Shown: in pieces, positions 13,707-26,752 of the stretch
Position numbering within the stretch: position 1 is the first letter of the stretch
Layout: each line of letters opens with the position of its first letter
Assembly: GCA_027886175.1 (NCBI GenBank)
Contig: JAJNNQ010000026.1
Span: 10,826,001 to 10,890,000, forward strand
From: Phylloscopus collybita
Taxonomy: Eukaryota > Chordata > Aves > Passeriformes > Phylloscopidae
Direction of reading: 5' to 3'
Length of the DNA stretch: 64,000 nucleotides
The notes under the pieces: generated by a model
Database searches by the model: none
What the model was told of the DNA's origin: nothing
The model's input: the letters and a program-made list of their open reading frames with translations, nothing else
Made by a program: the position numbers and the translations under genes

Positions 13707-14384
13707 TTTCCACATCTTTGTTCTGTAAGAGAATTAAGTTGCAATACTGCTGAAAGGAAATGAATGTGTTTGGTGGGGGGTGTGCAAAAGATGTAATCCC
13801 AGCTCTCCATGATTCTGTACAAGAAAAACAGCTGCCAAACACTAGGCTTTTAAAACAGCAGTGTTGTGTATTGGCACAGTCTCTGCAGTGGATTAATACA
13901 GGGTGAACCCCAACAATACACTCTGCTAAATACAGCCAGTGTTTAAAACCATCTTTTTCTTTTCTTTCTGTTGTTTTTCTTTTTAATAGAATCAATCACA
14001 TTTGGTGAGGCTCAGTTGTGCTCTGGCTTTCAGTCTTGACTGCCAAACTGCTCTGAATCTTCCTCTTTTATTCCATGTTGAAGCTTTGACCTTTGAGATT
14101 TTTTCCCAGATTAAGTGCTGAGAAACATTACTCATATTCAAATTGACATAGCTGTGTTGAAAAGGTTATTTTTCCTCTGCCCAAACAATCAATGCTGTGT
14201 CAGACTAATAGCCTGACCTTGACAATGTTCTATCAGAGAAAGGGATCAACCACAATATCTGAGCTGTCTCTGTCAGATATTGTCTGTTGCCTTGTAATCT
14301 CCTTACACATTTTTTAATCTTTCAGTGATTTTTAAAACAAATGTAAGAATACAGGAATGCAAATTCCGAGCTTAATCATCTCTG

Positions 14385-14400
14385 TTGTATTGTATTGTAT
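14385..14400 (+). repeat. (TTGTA)3 repeat
   Basis: Three TTGTA units, a very short microsatellite. Confidence 0.7.
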
Positions 14401-15180
14401 CCCAGCAAATTATCTGGTAAAGTCTTTCACTCATACAGACAATTCTTTTAGCAGGTAAGGAATAACATTTATTAAAATAAATTTATTAAGATCTATTAAG
14501 GTTAAATGAGCATTTCCCAAAGCATTCGCTTCCTCCTAAACATCAATTGCTTTCTTGGACTACATGTAGCAATGATCAACACATATATATTTAATGTCTT
14601 CTGATTTGATTCTAGAAGTTGTTTGTTTGTTTTTAATCCACTTTTTTCTGCATTTGTTAGCCCCAGATACCTACAGATGTATATTCAACCCTGTGGCAAC
14701 TCTAAATGCAGAGAGAGTAAATTCTGGTCTTCTTCTCTATGTTGTAAGAAAAAATCTTTGCAGTCAAATCCTGGTTCAAGTAAATCAAAAAATTCCTATG
14801 GATTCCAGAAGGGTCAAGACATCACCTTCTCTGTTCATTTGGCAGGACTATTAAATGACCCACATGACCTGGTTAAATGATTGCAATCTTGTTATATTTT
14901 CAAACATTTTACTTACATTTTCTTACTGACATGTGGTTATCCATTAAGTCAGTTCAGCTATTTGGTTTGCATTTTATTTCAACAAAGTGCGTCTTAATGA
15001 GGTCCAACAAACTCTGCATTTGGGAAAAAGATAACAAAGTTATTTGAGTAAAGAAATTGATGAATCCTGACCAATGTTTCTGAATGATCTCTTCATTTAG
15101 AAGCCAGGGATCAGGTAAGATTTAGGATACCCTGCTCCTGAAATATAGCTTTTTTTCCTAGACTATTCATTAAACTTCCA

Positions 15181-15329
15181 CTAGCACAAGTGCTTGCTGA
15201 TCTCTTAGCAACCAAGTTCAGGGAGCCACATGGACTGAAAGCAATTTGCTATGCTTTGCAGGGTTGGTCTTCTTTCCTCTTCAGCTCCCTGAACCGCTCA
15301 CTACAGCATCAGAGAAAGGCTTGTGCTAG
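15181..15329. repeat. Imperfect inverted repeat, 149 bp
   Basis: Outer arms CTAGCACAAG (15181-15190) and CTTGTGCTAG (15320-15329), and inner arms GTTCAGGGAGC (15216-15226) and GCTCCCTGAAC (15284-15294), are perfect complements at the same 35-base offset. Between them, CTGAT and TAG blocks also pair with small shifts. A single-stranded copy would fold into a long hairpin with a loop of about 57 bases. Confidence 0.75.
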
Positions 15330-16439
15330 CACATGGACTTAGATCAGCATAAATTCTCTGGGACTTTGAAAATAAGGCTTAAAGGCAGTTAGGGAGAAGA
15401 GTGGGAGCAGCACAGTAAGAATCTGACTAAATTGACATTTGATGACTGCATTCAGTGTATTCTGCTTATCACATTCATCATGTTGAAAAGTTCTGTTGGA
15501 CTAAAACACCACGAAATGGTCAGCAGACCTACGTAAATATGTAGCAAGTTTGTTCAGAAACTACTCTTGAAAAGACCTGCCAGAGCAATTTCCTTTTGTT
15601 TTCAACAGTTTTGGGGCTTTTATTATCCCATATAATTCTATGAAAGAGGAACAGTTCTATAAATCATTTTAAGAGGTTCTAAGGAAACCTATGGAAATGT
15701 TCTTCTTTTCTTTCATGACACAATTTTCTATTCGTGATAGCACTATTAAAACTGCATGGCAAATTTGTAACGAAAATTTAAACCCCAGTTGTTTGTATTT
15801 TGCTTGGTTTTTTTCTCTGCTGTCAAGAGCAATAACTTTAGGTTACCACAAGCAAACCCAGGTTAGCCTAAATTCACCATTAACCAGCTACATGAGGGCA
15901 ACAAGACAGAGGTTCCAGAGCTGGGCTTTCAGTGCTAATGCACAAGTCCAAAAACTCTGAAATCTAGCCTAAGGCATGTAGCCTCAAAATGTAGCCCCAA
16001 AAACTGGACATCTCATGCCAGATAATAGCAGTCAGAACTTCCTTCTCTTAAAATCTTTATTTAAACTTTCTGGTTTTGCTGCATCAAAGAAAGCTTACTA
16101 AGGGAGAATCCTAGCACAGAATGACATCCTCAGATCAAAGCAGTCACATGGTGATCCAGGAGAGGATGTGAACCACTGACACAATAAGAAGGCAAAAGAA
16201 TTGAAAAGGAAAGGATATCTTGTATGATGAACATTGAAATCAAGTGCTCTAGAAGAGGACTCAGGCTGGAGTGTCTCATGGAAACTGGAAAACAAAAGAC
16301 TTCTATATATCTTGATTTGATCCACAGGAAAATCTGCTCTGCCCCAGCAAGCGCTGAGAAATGAGGCCCACAGCAACTATTTTCGCCTTTCTGCAAATGC
16401 AGTCAAATGCATTCGATGACCTGTAAGAACAACCCAGAC

Positions 16440-16469
16440 TTTCATGCAAATCACAGGATTTGCATGAAA
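16440..16469. repeat. Perfect 13-bp inverted repeat containing paired octamer motifs
   Basis: TTTCATGCAAATC, a 4-base spacer ACAG, then its exact complement GATTTGCATGAAA. Each arm holds ATGCAAAT, the POU/Oct octamer, so two octamers face each other. Confidence 0.85.
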
Positions 16470-19400
16470 ACACAGAGTCCATTTCCAAAGTAGCCAAGTT
16501 GTTGGGTGCTATGGATAAAACAAGTGCAGCCACTGCAGCAGCCATGAATATCCCTGTCACACCAGTAAAATTTAAGATACCACTGTATTGTCTGGTTCAA
16601 GCTCTTGCAAACCCTGAAAAGATCTGGAGCTAGAGAACGATCATGAGAGATTGTCACAGAAACAGAAAGCAATCTAAAACTCTACCTGTGCTCATCAACT
16701 GAAAAAAAACCAGAATAGGAAATAGAAGCTTAAAGACAGCTTTTTGCACGTGCAAGTAAGAATAAAATGATAATTAAAAAAACTTTTTTGGCAGCTAGAA
16801 GTAACTTCTCAGCTATGGAAACTAATGATAGTCACTAAAGAAAGTATTGGTTTCCATGAAAACCACAACAGGAATGGCGTCAAAGTGCTAGTGGGTTTAC
16901 TGTTGTCTCCATACCAGGAATTTTGACAAGTAGATTAGATTAGTCTTAAACAAAAATATATATTGTTTTGTATTCTGTAGCTTTGTCAGGGGTTATCAGA
17001 ATGATACTGGCCATACAAGCCTCATTTGAACTTCCCATCTACTATGACAATAACGGCTGATTTTATGGAGACACAGAATGTGTGATGGAATGATCCAGGA
17101 GGACTAGGACACATCAACTGGTGCTGCTTTTAAAATATAGAACCTGAAAAGTCTGGCTATACCTCACGGTGTAGAATTGAATCACTGGTGAAGTCACTTG
17201 ATTCTGTGTGGGTGAGTCTTCTGCTCCTGACTGCTTCCACGCTACAGATGGTAGCTTGACTAGGTTGCTCCGTTCACACAGGACATGGCAAAGAGCTCTG
17301 TGGGGAGCAGAAGGAGAGCACTGAAACTGGAATGTGAGTGGCATCCATCCACAGGCTAAAGGCTGTTATTCCAGCTGGCCTGATAGCCTGCAGTTACAGA
17401 CGGGTTTACAGTACAGACCCAGCACAGACAAGGATGACCCATTTATTAGGGCTGTTAAACTTGCAGCTCAGAAATGAGACTTGTCACATCCTTCACCTTA
17501 ATTATGAAGAGCAGTTTCTCAAAAGGGTGTTGTCAGCCCAGCCCAGGAGAATCACCTGAGGTCAGTGCAAACCTTACAGAAATCCAAAGAAACATTTTCA
17601 AAGGTATCTAAACAGTCCAGTGTTTCTCAAAATGTCAGGTATCTAGCTGTGAGACCTTCCCAGCAGGCTTAAACTTCCAATGCACAAGTGAGGAGACATC
17701 AAAAGGGCAGTTTTCCCCCAAAACAAGAGCTTGTACCTTCATCAGTGTGTAGCAGATTTGCCTTTAAAACTCATCACATCACATTTATGATCATCCTGGT
17801 TTAAGTTAATATCTTTCTGCAACTTAGAAAAAGCCAGCCACCAAGTAAAACATCTGATTATTCTGAAAGACAAATGACCTTTCCTGTTACAGATAGCCTG
17901 CCTAAGACACCAGAGGAGAATCAGCTGCCCCTGGGCTTGCACAGAGCCTGCACACCTAAGGGCAGTTCCCTCACAGCCCCAATCTGCTCGGAGATTTACA
18001 CAATGCCCGTACACATTCAGATCTCCGATTGTTCAATAAAAGTGGACAAAGCAACATGGATGTCCTCACAGCTATGAAAGCAAGTGTCTAAAACTGGAGG
18101 GACTTGCTTAATCTTGGAGCTGCCTGACTGCATAGCTAATAGCTTGGCAATTAGGGAGCTACCAGGATTCGTTTGTACGTGTGGGTAAGCAACTAAATCA
18201 GCCAATTTTCAACATGCATGCACACTGCTCTGTCTGTTGGCTCCACCGTGGCTGGCTGCTGTCATAGCAAAACACTCTGTGCCAGATGAAAGGTGCTGGT
18301 GTCTCCTAAACTCTTTTTCATTCTGCTTTACCAAAAAACACAGCATGGCTGATTGGTGCTATGGCACCAAGTCAAGTCACTATGGACAGAGCGTGACCCA
18401 CACATTTGAAAGAAACTTTCTGTGGTGCTGGGTCTCTCTCAAAACAGCCGACATCCCAAAGCTGCTGTTCTTTTTCCTCAGATCTGGACAGATCTGGGTA
18501 GCACTTACGCAATTCATTAGCCATCAAAACTTGCTATGGAGCCAGTTAGCAGCTGAAATGGTGTAGCTGTTGCTGTCAGCATTTCCTGGCAGTGGGACAG
18601 GAGACAGCTGCTCAGCCAGCTCTGTTGCTAACAGACAAGTTGGGTGAGCCGGTATTGTGCCTCCTGTCAAAGGGAACTGTTCTGTTATTCTATCTAGTCT
18701 GTCAGTTGGCCAGGGTGAAAATAACAATAAAATACAAAAAACGTTTTTTTAAAAAATCTGAAAAACAGTGTTTTCTGTACACGAAAATAACTTTCATAAC
18801 CCTTGCTTTTAAGAGAAAATATGAAATTCCTGCAAAATTGTGTGAGAAATTTTGGGGGGGGTTATTATAGGTGTTAGTTTCAAACAAAAGCCTGTGTACC
18901 TAAGTGCAGTTCAGCTTATTATGCAAAATAAAACTGGTTTTGATTGCAATGAAATCAGCAGTACAGTTATGCTCACTTGTGGTTGAGACTTAAATGTCAA
19001 GGCCAAATGGGAAGTATAATAAACACAACCAAAAAAAAATCTAATTAACTGCCTTAGTTCATTGCCTTTCTCATGTAGAGAGCTTCTATTATTCTGATGC
19101 CTTTGATTAAGCTCTTTCAGAAAACTCAGAGAGCTCCAGCTGTCCATCATAATCGATGAGCTCAGCTAATTGCATCATACTAGCCAGTACCCTTCATCAG
19201 ATAGTCAAGACTTTCATGAGCATTCATTTAATGCCTGCAGCCTTGACATTAACAAATTAAGCTGTCAGGAGTACAGGTGGCAGGGTGCAATCAAAATTTA
19301 TTCCTCTTCCTTGCTTACTGGGCCATTCAGGGGAAGTAATTTTGGCATCCAAAACCAACAATCTAAGACAAAGCACCTTCACAAGTCCCTCCACTTAAAC

Positions 19401-21042
19401 AAAAAAATCAGAACTAGAGAAACCAAGGATTTGAAAATATCCCCATCGGATCATACTGATGGGTGATAGGTGTGATACAGCAATCAAGACATATAAGTCT
19501 GGATCTGCCTTGCTGAAATGTTTGTGTTATAGGGAAACACTTCCTTTTCCCATCACAGTAGAAAAGTTTTTGACTGCATTTTAGGCTTGCTATGCAAGGC
19601 AACAAAGGGTGGTTTTCAAGCACTGCTGGCACAGAGCAATTTTGAAACTGGTGCAATGCTTAAAAAGGGAATGACTGAGCACACAGAGCTGGCTGGTGTT
19701 GGGATGCCCTCCTATGGGACATGCTGGGTTGGAAAAGAATGTTCTTGCAAGTCTGCTATCTCTCTGCTACATCTAGCACAAAGGGAAATGTCAGGGGAAG
19801 TTCAGAGTTTTGAGGAGGCTTCAAAGCCCACCAAACTCGCCAGAAAACATGCAACATCAAGAGCTCTGCTGCCCTAGTTAAACTGTTGGTGATCTCAGTA
19901 TTGCTTCAGTTCTCTGTTAGATCACATTTTTGCTGTCAGCTGCAGGTGACATACTCCTTTTTGGCCACCAGCATATCCTTAGATGGCAGAAGATAAACTT
20001 GAAGGGATCTGAGACAATTTCTTCTTTGTGCTGACCCAGGAGGATCTATGGGAAGTATTTTGGCAGTGAGCCGGGATTTGTAGTTCTGTGTTGGTTTTGG
20101 GAGAGTTGTTAGCCAGTTTTCCAGGATCTGGGCTTTTGGGTGGGGGCTTTTTTTCAGTTTTGGAAAGCTGTTTTATGGGCACTTCTACAGGGGTTATAAA
20201 GTTCAGTGTGGAATTTTATGCAACTCATTTTCTTTTGCCAATGTTCCATTATTATGATCAAACAACTGATGAGGAAGGGTGGGGAAGCTTCCCAGGAGGC
20301 AGAATGAAATTTTTAAAAAAAAAAAAAAGTAGCGATATGCAGCTTGAATTAGACAAACAATTTGGGAGAGAAAGGGAAATGTCTAAAGACTCCAGAGAGG
20401 AAAGAGGCCAGTTTAGATCAAAGCATAATGCATGGGGAAACGCTACACTGTGGAGGAGTGCACTTTGTCAGTTAATCAGAGTATGAATACCATAAACAAG
20501 TTGAGAATATATGCTTAGAAATAATGTAGGGGTTTTTGCTTTAATCTTCTTTAGTCTTGTTGCTGTTAGAGTAAACCCTTTCTGTCTTGACCAGGAAAAG
20601 CAGCTAGCCCCTTGTGTGCAAGGTTTCAGTGAAGGAAACAAGATACAGTCAGCAGGAGGAACCGTTCAACTAAGAGCAACCTCACAAAGGAACTGCTGTT
20701 GATTTGGGGACTCTCATATTAATTTTCAATAAATTTTCAGAGGCAGTAACGAGTGGCATCCTGAAGAAATCACAAGAGGTTCCTTTCTGGAGATTTGGAG
20801 AAGATTTACAAGGAGGAGAAAAGGAAAAGGAAAAAAAATAAAAGGAAATCTGAGTCTGGGATAGGTCTTCACTTTAAGAGAAGGATTTATCTTAGTGGGA
20901 TCATTGTGGGACTTAGTGGGATCAGGGCCACCTATTCTCTTCTGTATGACATGATGTGTTGCTTTTATCTATAAAATCTGTCAACAACTCAAACTACAAG
21001 CTATGTTAAAATGCCACCTCTTTCTCCATCAATGTGTGTGTG

Positions 21043-21062
21043 CTGATACTGATACTGATACT
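21043..21062 (+). repeat. (TGATAC)3 repeat
   Basis: Three hexamer copies ending in CTGAG. Confidence 0.85.
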
Positions 21063-24000
21063 GAGTATTGTCATTATCTACAAGCAAAACATACTTGTCT
21101 TATTCCTCCTAATCAAATTCCCCTCCAGACTCATACAAACCTACAAGCATATTTGATAAAAATAGGGACAATTCTATTGAAAAATAGGTTGAAAAAAAAA
21201 ATCTCTCACATAACATTTTGGTTTGTTCTACCAAAGGTATCACTTTACTGGCTATAACAAACTGAATTGATTTGTCTTGGCTAATTTTATCTTAACAGAT
21301 AAGCAGACATACCCAGAACTTATATGAGACATCATCTGGAAATATTAGGTTCTGGATGTGCAAGCCAAAGTGTCAGAGCAAAACACTGAGTCACAAGAAA
21401 CTGAATGATTGGAATATTACAGTAGTTCTCTTGCCACTGCAAGATTGTAACAGGAAATTAAAAGATTCAACAGTTTATCCTCAAAAGACAAGAAGCATGG
21501 CTTCCATCCCTGCAAATACCACCTTCATCTCACCAACCCCACCTCTTCTAGTTCACTTTTTAACATCTGAGAGTCTTTGCTATTTGTGCAACCCTATGTT
21601 ATGATGGTGGTTTCTTTTCTCATGCACCCTTCTACAACTGAAGTTAAGCTAAGACCTCTTATCTAACCTCTAAGCAATTTGTCTCAGAAGAATACAGAAT
21701 ATTAGAATCCACAAGGAATTGAGTAAATATTATCATCAATGGTAATATAGCACATCTATAGTTCAGATCATTCAACAGGAATAATGATATAGCAAGAGTA
21801 CCAGGAGGTTCAGATAAGACTGTTAAAAATGACCAGAAGTACTGAAAGACTTTCATATTGAAAAACTGTGAAAATGTTATTATTACTTGTTGGTTACCTC
21901 TGGGGAGGGGGCACTGGGCACTACCCTAAATCTGACTGATTTTTAGCAACCAATGTAGGTTGGATTTTTCAAGTTATCCAGTACTACATATGTTGTGATT
22001 CATTGCTAATCTTGCAGGGTCCAAGGACAAGGTTTTTACGAGAGAGGCATCTCTTTCCCTGCTACACTCTGGAGGTGGAAACATTCAGACATCTTTCTCA
22101 GTAAACGATGTTGCCTTCAATACTGTAGTACTAAGGAATTTAGTGCTACATTTCCATCAGATTTGCAAGATTTTGGCATCATTGAAGAGTTTCACAGTGG
22201 AGCAATTGGGCAGTGACAAGAATCATGGCACAAAAACACTATGAGGTTCATTGCAAGCAACATGGAATGAGCCAGATCCCAGTCTTGCCAGTAACTAATA
22301 ACATGAGGGATGAGAGCTGTTGGCTTTAAAGTGTCTAGTGGAAAATAATTAGTTGATGCCCTTACATAGTATGGCAAAGAAACAAAGAACATGCTTACAT
22401 CTCCCTGCACCAAGTGTACAACTTGAAGACTGACAGCATGACATCCTTGAACCCTACAGCATAAATTCTACCTTCTACCTGCAAACTGAGGCTTCTCCTA
22501 GTTTGACGTAATCTAAAACACATAAAATAAGTTTTTCAAAAATGATGCTTTGTTTGCATAGCTACAATTCTATTAGCATCTTTTTCTGGCACAAATTGTT
22601 ATGGACAAATTCTTGCTTGATGCTCCTCGACTGCCACAGGTTTCTGACTGTAAATAATTAATTCATTTGACAATACATAGATATGCTGCCAACATCTTCT
22701 AACCTTTACAAAGGTACTTTTAACACTTGTTCCGAAATATTTTGGATGGCAAACATCAGCCAACTGTCAACATTGCCATTGGACCACCATGCAACATTAT
22801 CAAATGCTCAACTGGTAACATTTGGAACTAGAGCTCAACAGGCTGCTTACAGATGTCCCACTGGGAACTGAGAAACCACCAGTGGCCCACACACAAAAGC
22901 TTGAGATTGGTTAATTTGGAATATGTTATTTGTAATAAGCCTTCCGCTGGATTCTTCCTTTTGTCTTTCACCAGTCCTACTGTCTGTGACAATGAATCAA
23001 AACCAAATGTGAAAGATTGGGAAAGTACTCATAAAAAGAAGATGATACAGTGAAAACAGGAGAGACTCCTGTTTCTGCATCTTGCCATATCGAAAACGTT
23101 CTGTTCCAAATCTCAGACTGCTTACATAACACAACTGCATCATCTCTGCCAAAGATAAAGAAACTGGAAGTCTTGTCACGACATAAATTTATATTTAAAG
23201 GTTTATATTTCATAAGCACTCTATGCATCCTTCGTAATGTTTTTCAATTTTTACACAAATCTGCACTCTTTGAAAAGTAATACAGTCTTTTAAAGTATTC
23301 AAAAATAAATGCAGAAAACTGCTTTTTTAAGTAGTTGGTTTTTAGCAAGCTATTCCATTGTATAGTGATATTTAGGGAAATACATAATATTTTCTGCTCA
23401 ATAGACTTTGGCCATATTTTTTCTTGTGTGGGACTAATATATTTGGGGAGACAGATCTTGTGAGCTGTGTTCTAGTTTTTGTATTTTTTAGAATAAATTA
23501 TTCATTACTTAATAATTCTACCATTTGACGTTATCCGTATTTTCTTTATTATATAGAGCCACAATGTGAATTTTTTCAGATTTTTAATGCCTTAGGCTGG
23601 TCTGGGATTTTACAAAGATACTAAGCAGACATCTTCGTCCTCTTAGGACTTTGATCCTGAGAATAATTACAATATCTCCTCTCTCAAGCTGCTGCAGATT
23701 AACATGGTGAACTCTTTTACGGGGATACTAATACCTTTGTCCTGATTTTACATAAAGAAATATGATGGGTAACAACGTTTTTTTCACTTGGTAACTTTTG
23801 CACATTTCAAGAATAATATTTTCTGTTTTCTGTAAATGTGTTTCAGGCATTTTGCATTATTAATAACCTAACAGGTGAGATACCCTCATCATACTCTGAA
23901 GTTCATTTGGTTACTTGATACATTTGTGCAAAATATCTCAGGCTTTATTTGAAGAGCTTGTACCTTAGCATTCTTAATGACATTTCTGATGGTATTTCTT

Positions 24001-24241
24001 ATTCTGGTGAAGCAGATGAATACTTGAAGGAAGTCCCTCAATGGAATGTGCAGGGTGCAGATGGTCTGCACTGAGCAAGGCCCATGATGTTTCTTCCTGA
24101 CCAGGTGGCCTCTAAGTAAACACCCACAACAGTGCCACGCAAGTAAATTCTTACTCATAAGCTCTTGATTCATTCTTCCTCCACTCCAAGGCAGAGCTCC
24201 ATCTATTCGATCTGCTCTCTCACATAAGCAGCAAGTCCACT

Positions 24242-24274
24242 ACCTCACCTCACCCCACCTCACCTCACCTCACC
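24242..24274 (+). repeat. (CACCT)n pentanucleotide repeat
   Basis: About six CACCT/CACCC units in a row. Confidence 0.9.
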
Positions 24275-24715
24275 AAAAAGCCTGTCTTTCTTTAAAATAC
24301 ATGGACAGCCATGACAGCACTCCAGTCATGCGAGCTATCCCACCATGTCTCCAACTGCACTGCAGTCAGAGTCCTGAGAATCCTCACAGACTTCTAATTC
24401 CTCGTGTTTATATCCCATGCTGCCTGCCTTGGTGCACAGGCATTTCAGAGGGGTAATGGAGCATGCCAGTTTCCCAGGAGAGGTACAAGAGGCATGCACA
24501 CCCTTCAGGTGGTTGGCCTTCTGGTTCTCAGCTTGAGAGGCAGCTAAGGAACATTTGCTGCTGCTGTGGCTGGCCTGCTTATTCCAACCTGGATGTGATG
24601 CTGTGAGCACTGCCATTTTGGATATCATCCCCCAGGTCTTTCAGTTTAAAGACTACCTTTAAAGCTGGCCAGCCCACTGCCAAATTCCTGGGAGCAGATG
24701 TAGAAGATTGGTTGG

Positions 24716-24741
24716 TGGCTGTTTTTTCAAAAAAACAGCCA
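24716..24741. repeat. 12-bp hairpin followed by poly-A
   Basis: TGGCTGTTTTTT and AAAAAACAGCCA flank a 2-base loop. A further 14 or so A follow. It is upstream of the LAMA4 promoter, with no sign of function. Confidence 0.75.
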
Positions 24742-26017
24742 AAAAAAAAAAAAATCCAAAAAATTTTCTCACAGCTATTATGGTAATTTCCTGCATAATT
24801 CACTGGGTAGTTAAAGAGTCCACTGCTACCATGGGAATTGTGATTCTATCACTTACTGTCAAGATGTTTTGTTCTCTTTCTTGGCCCTGCTTTAATATTA
24901 TCTTTACACTTTGAGGCTGTCCTACAGCAGGAGGCCTAATGGGATGCTCATGGAGACCCTGCCTGGGGCCTCCCTGGTCTTCTGCTTCCTGAGCCTTCAG
25001 ACCTGTTACAGGCCATTTCCAGAACTGCCATCACTAGAAAGAATTACAAAAGTCCTGGCAGCCATGACGTATCACCCTCAGGCTTAGGGACAACTGTGTG
25101 TTTGTCACCGTATCAGGTTCAGCCAACAAGGAGATGCTACTACTCCTCTCAGGATAGAATAACCCTCAACTGCCAATTATATCTTTTATTTCTTCCTCCT
25201 AACCTTGGTCCTGAACCTCAAAGACTTGTGTAACACAGGATTTTCTTCTCTGCTGGGGGAATGTTTTGTCCCACAAGCTTGAGTGGCCTTGCTGCTCAGC
25301 TACACCATTTCCGAATCAGGTAGTTTCTTCACAGTGAACTTCCTTATGTCCTGCTGTACAGCATTTATGGGCCCAAAACTGACCCTATGGGTGTGTGGAA
25401 GTTAACAGATCCCCAAAACTCTTTATTTTACCCTCAAATGATTACTGGCTGATTCCTTGGTTCATAATACCTTTAACCAGAAAGGAAAGGGCAAAGGGAG
25501 GGAAGAAGAAGGAATCCACTCTCAGAATGAAGCCCAGTAAGCCAGTTTCTGTGAAGATTTAAGAATGAAGTCTGACAGGCCAGTGGAGCTACAACTCCCT
25601 GCACACAGGACCACTGAGGGACAGGGTGCTGACCCCTTGGCTGGAGAAGTATACATTAGTATAATTATACCCTGACATCATCCCAAAACCTAGCAAGGAT
25701 TACTGTCTTGTCTTTCTGAGATCGTAGTCGCAAAATTAAGTGAGCTGTGGGCAACATATTCAGCTTGCTTTCATATACACACTGCAAGCCTTGTTACCAG
25801 GGCCTCACAAAGCATCTCTTGAAAAAGGAATACAAGATGCTCTTTGTAAATAGAAGTTCATGAGTCTGAGGAATGAAGTCATTTTCCAAAATCGCAGTGA
25901 ACGATATTCTTTTTCACGAGCCAACGAGAAGCTGAGAGGTGGGCTTGAGGGAAAGGAACTGAATGAAGCATGTTAGAGAAACCACTTAGTCCTATTAGCC
26001 CATGGCACAGCCAGGCT

Positions 26018-26050
26018 GTCTCCCTCCTCCTCTTCCTCCTCCTCCTCCTC
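26018..26050 (+). repeat. CTC-rich promoter microsatellite
   Basis: CTC/TCC repeats just before a CCGCCC motif, in the putative LAMA4 promoter. CT elements of this kind are common in TATA-less promoters. Confidence 0.85.
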
Positions 26051-26535
26051 CCGCCCACAGCTTCCCTTCCCCCATGACATAAGGAATGGCTAGTCTAGCA
26101 GGAGGTTTTTTTTAATAAATTTGGCACCTTTCTGCCTTCAGCTGAATAAACTGGAGATGTTAAAAAATAAACAGTCGGGAGAGTCAATGACTTGTTTGGA
26201 GCAGTGGGATGGAGTTGTGGGGGGTTGGCGTGGAGAGGGAGGAAAGGGTGACCTCACTTTCTGAACAGTAAAGTTTGAGTGGGAGGGTCTCCACACGAAA
26301 GGTAAAAAAGGGAATGATGTGAACATGTGAAGGAAGCCAGAGCACTGAACGGAGCGTCAGTCTGTATCCTGACAGGGGGAGATAAGGTGGCTGGAGAGCT
26401 AGCAGTGCTTTCCTGGAATACAATCTCTGTTTGACACTCTCTGCTTAAGCACTGCCCATCTGTATGTTATTGTGCTGGAGCCTCTGGGGAAAAAGAGGAG
26501 CCACAGGCACGGAGAGAGCGAGGGAGGCAGCAAAA

Positions 26536-26607
26536 GCGTTTTTCTTCCCTTCTTTTCCTTTTTTTTTTCCTTCTTTTTTTTTTTTTTTTTCTCCCTCTTT
26601 TAAATCG
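26536..26607 (+). repeat. Long polypyrimidine tract before the LAMA4 5' UTR
   Basis: Almost pure T/C for about 70 bases, including runs of 9 and 19 T, followed by TCGGGATCCGGTTAG. It is either a promoter CT-element or the 3' end of a 5'-UTR intron (see findings). Confidence 0.8.
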
Positions 26608-26650
26608 GGATCCGGTTAGACTGCCTTGAAGTGCCACATCTGGAAACTGA

Positions 26651-26668
26651 ATGCTGAAAGAAAGTTAA
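26651..26668 (+). promoter_or_regulatory. LAMA4: Five-codon upstream ORF
   Basis: ATG at 26651, then four codons and TAA, with a G at -3 (CTGAATG context) and C at +4, so of moderate strength. It lies 99 bases before the main start. It could be translated if it is in the mature mRNA. Confidence 0.4.
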
Positions 26669-26752
26669 AATAACTGAGGCACCACTAAGCCAAGGGGGGC
26701 TGATTGCAGAAGAGGGTAAACAATTACTGAGACGCTAGAAGACCACTGCTGG

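Larger units (their letters stand above)
1..25989. other. Gene-poor DNA upstream of LAMA4
   Basis: No ORF in this stretch has recognisable homology, conserved motifs or splice signals joining it to others. From memory, the 5' side of human LAMA4 (6q21) also faces a gene-poor interval, so the absence is plausible. Content I could identify: T/G-rich tracts (7699-7852, 11192-11247), poly-T (13059-13095), small tandem repeats (3354-3401, 11785-11886, 13668-13706, 21043-21062, 24242-24274), a diverged 70-bp repeat pair (7434-7503 and 8240-8309) and inverted repeats (15181-15329, 16440-16469, 24716-24741). The remainder is unannotated, apparently unique AT-rich sequence in which I see nothing. Confidence 0.7.
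25990..26619 (+). promoter_or_regulatory. LAMA4: Putative LAMA4 promoter / upstream 5' UTR region
   Basis: This is the DNA immediately 5' of the first coding exon. There is no clear TATA box at a sensible distance. A CT-rich tract (26018-26050) runs into a CCGCCC GC-box/KLF-type site (26051-26056). Other matches are TEAD-like GGAATG at 26083-26088 and 26311-26316, a GATA site (AGATAAG, 26380-26386), several GGAA ETS cores and a TGACCTCA element near 26250. GATA plus ETS sites fit the endothelial expression known for LAMA4, but short motif matches are weak evidence. The transcription start cannot be read from sequence, so the promoter/5' UTR boundary is open. Confidence 0.5.

Noticed and set aside
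16098..16672. Overlapping minus-strand ORFs with hydrophobic and Cys-rich peptides
   Set aside because: The frames change repeatedly, no domain is recognisable, and the octamer palindrome lies inside. They look like chance ORFs.
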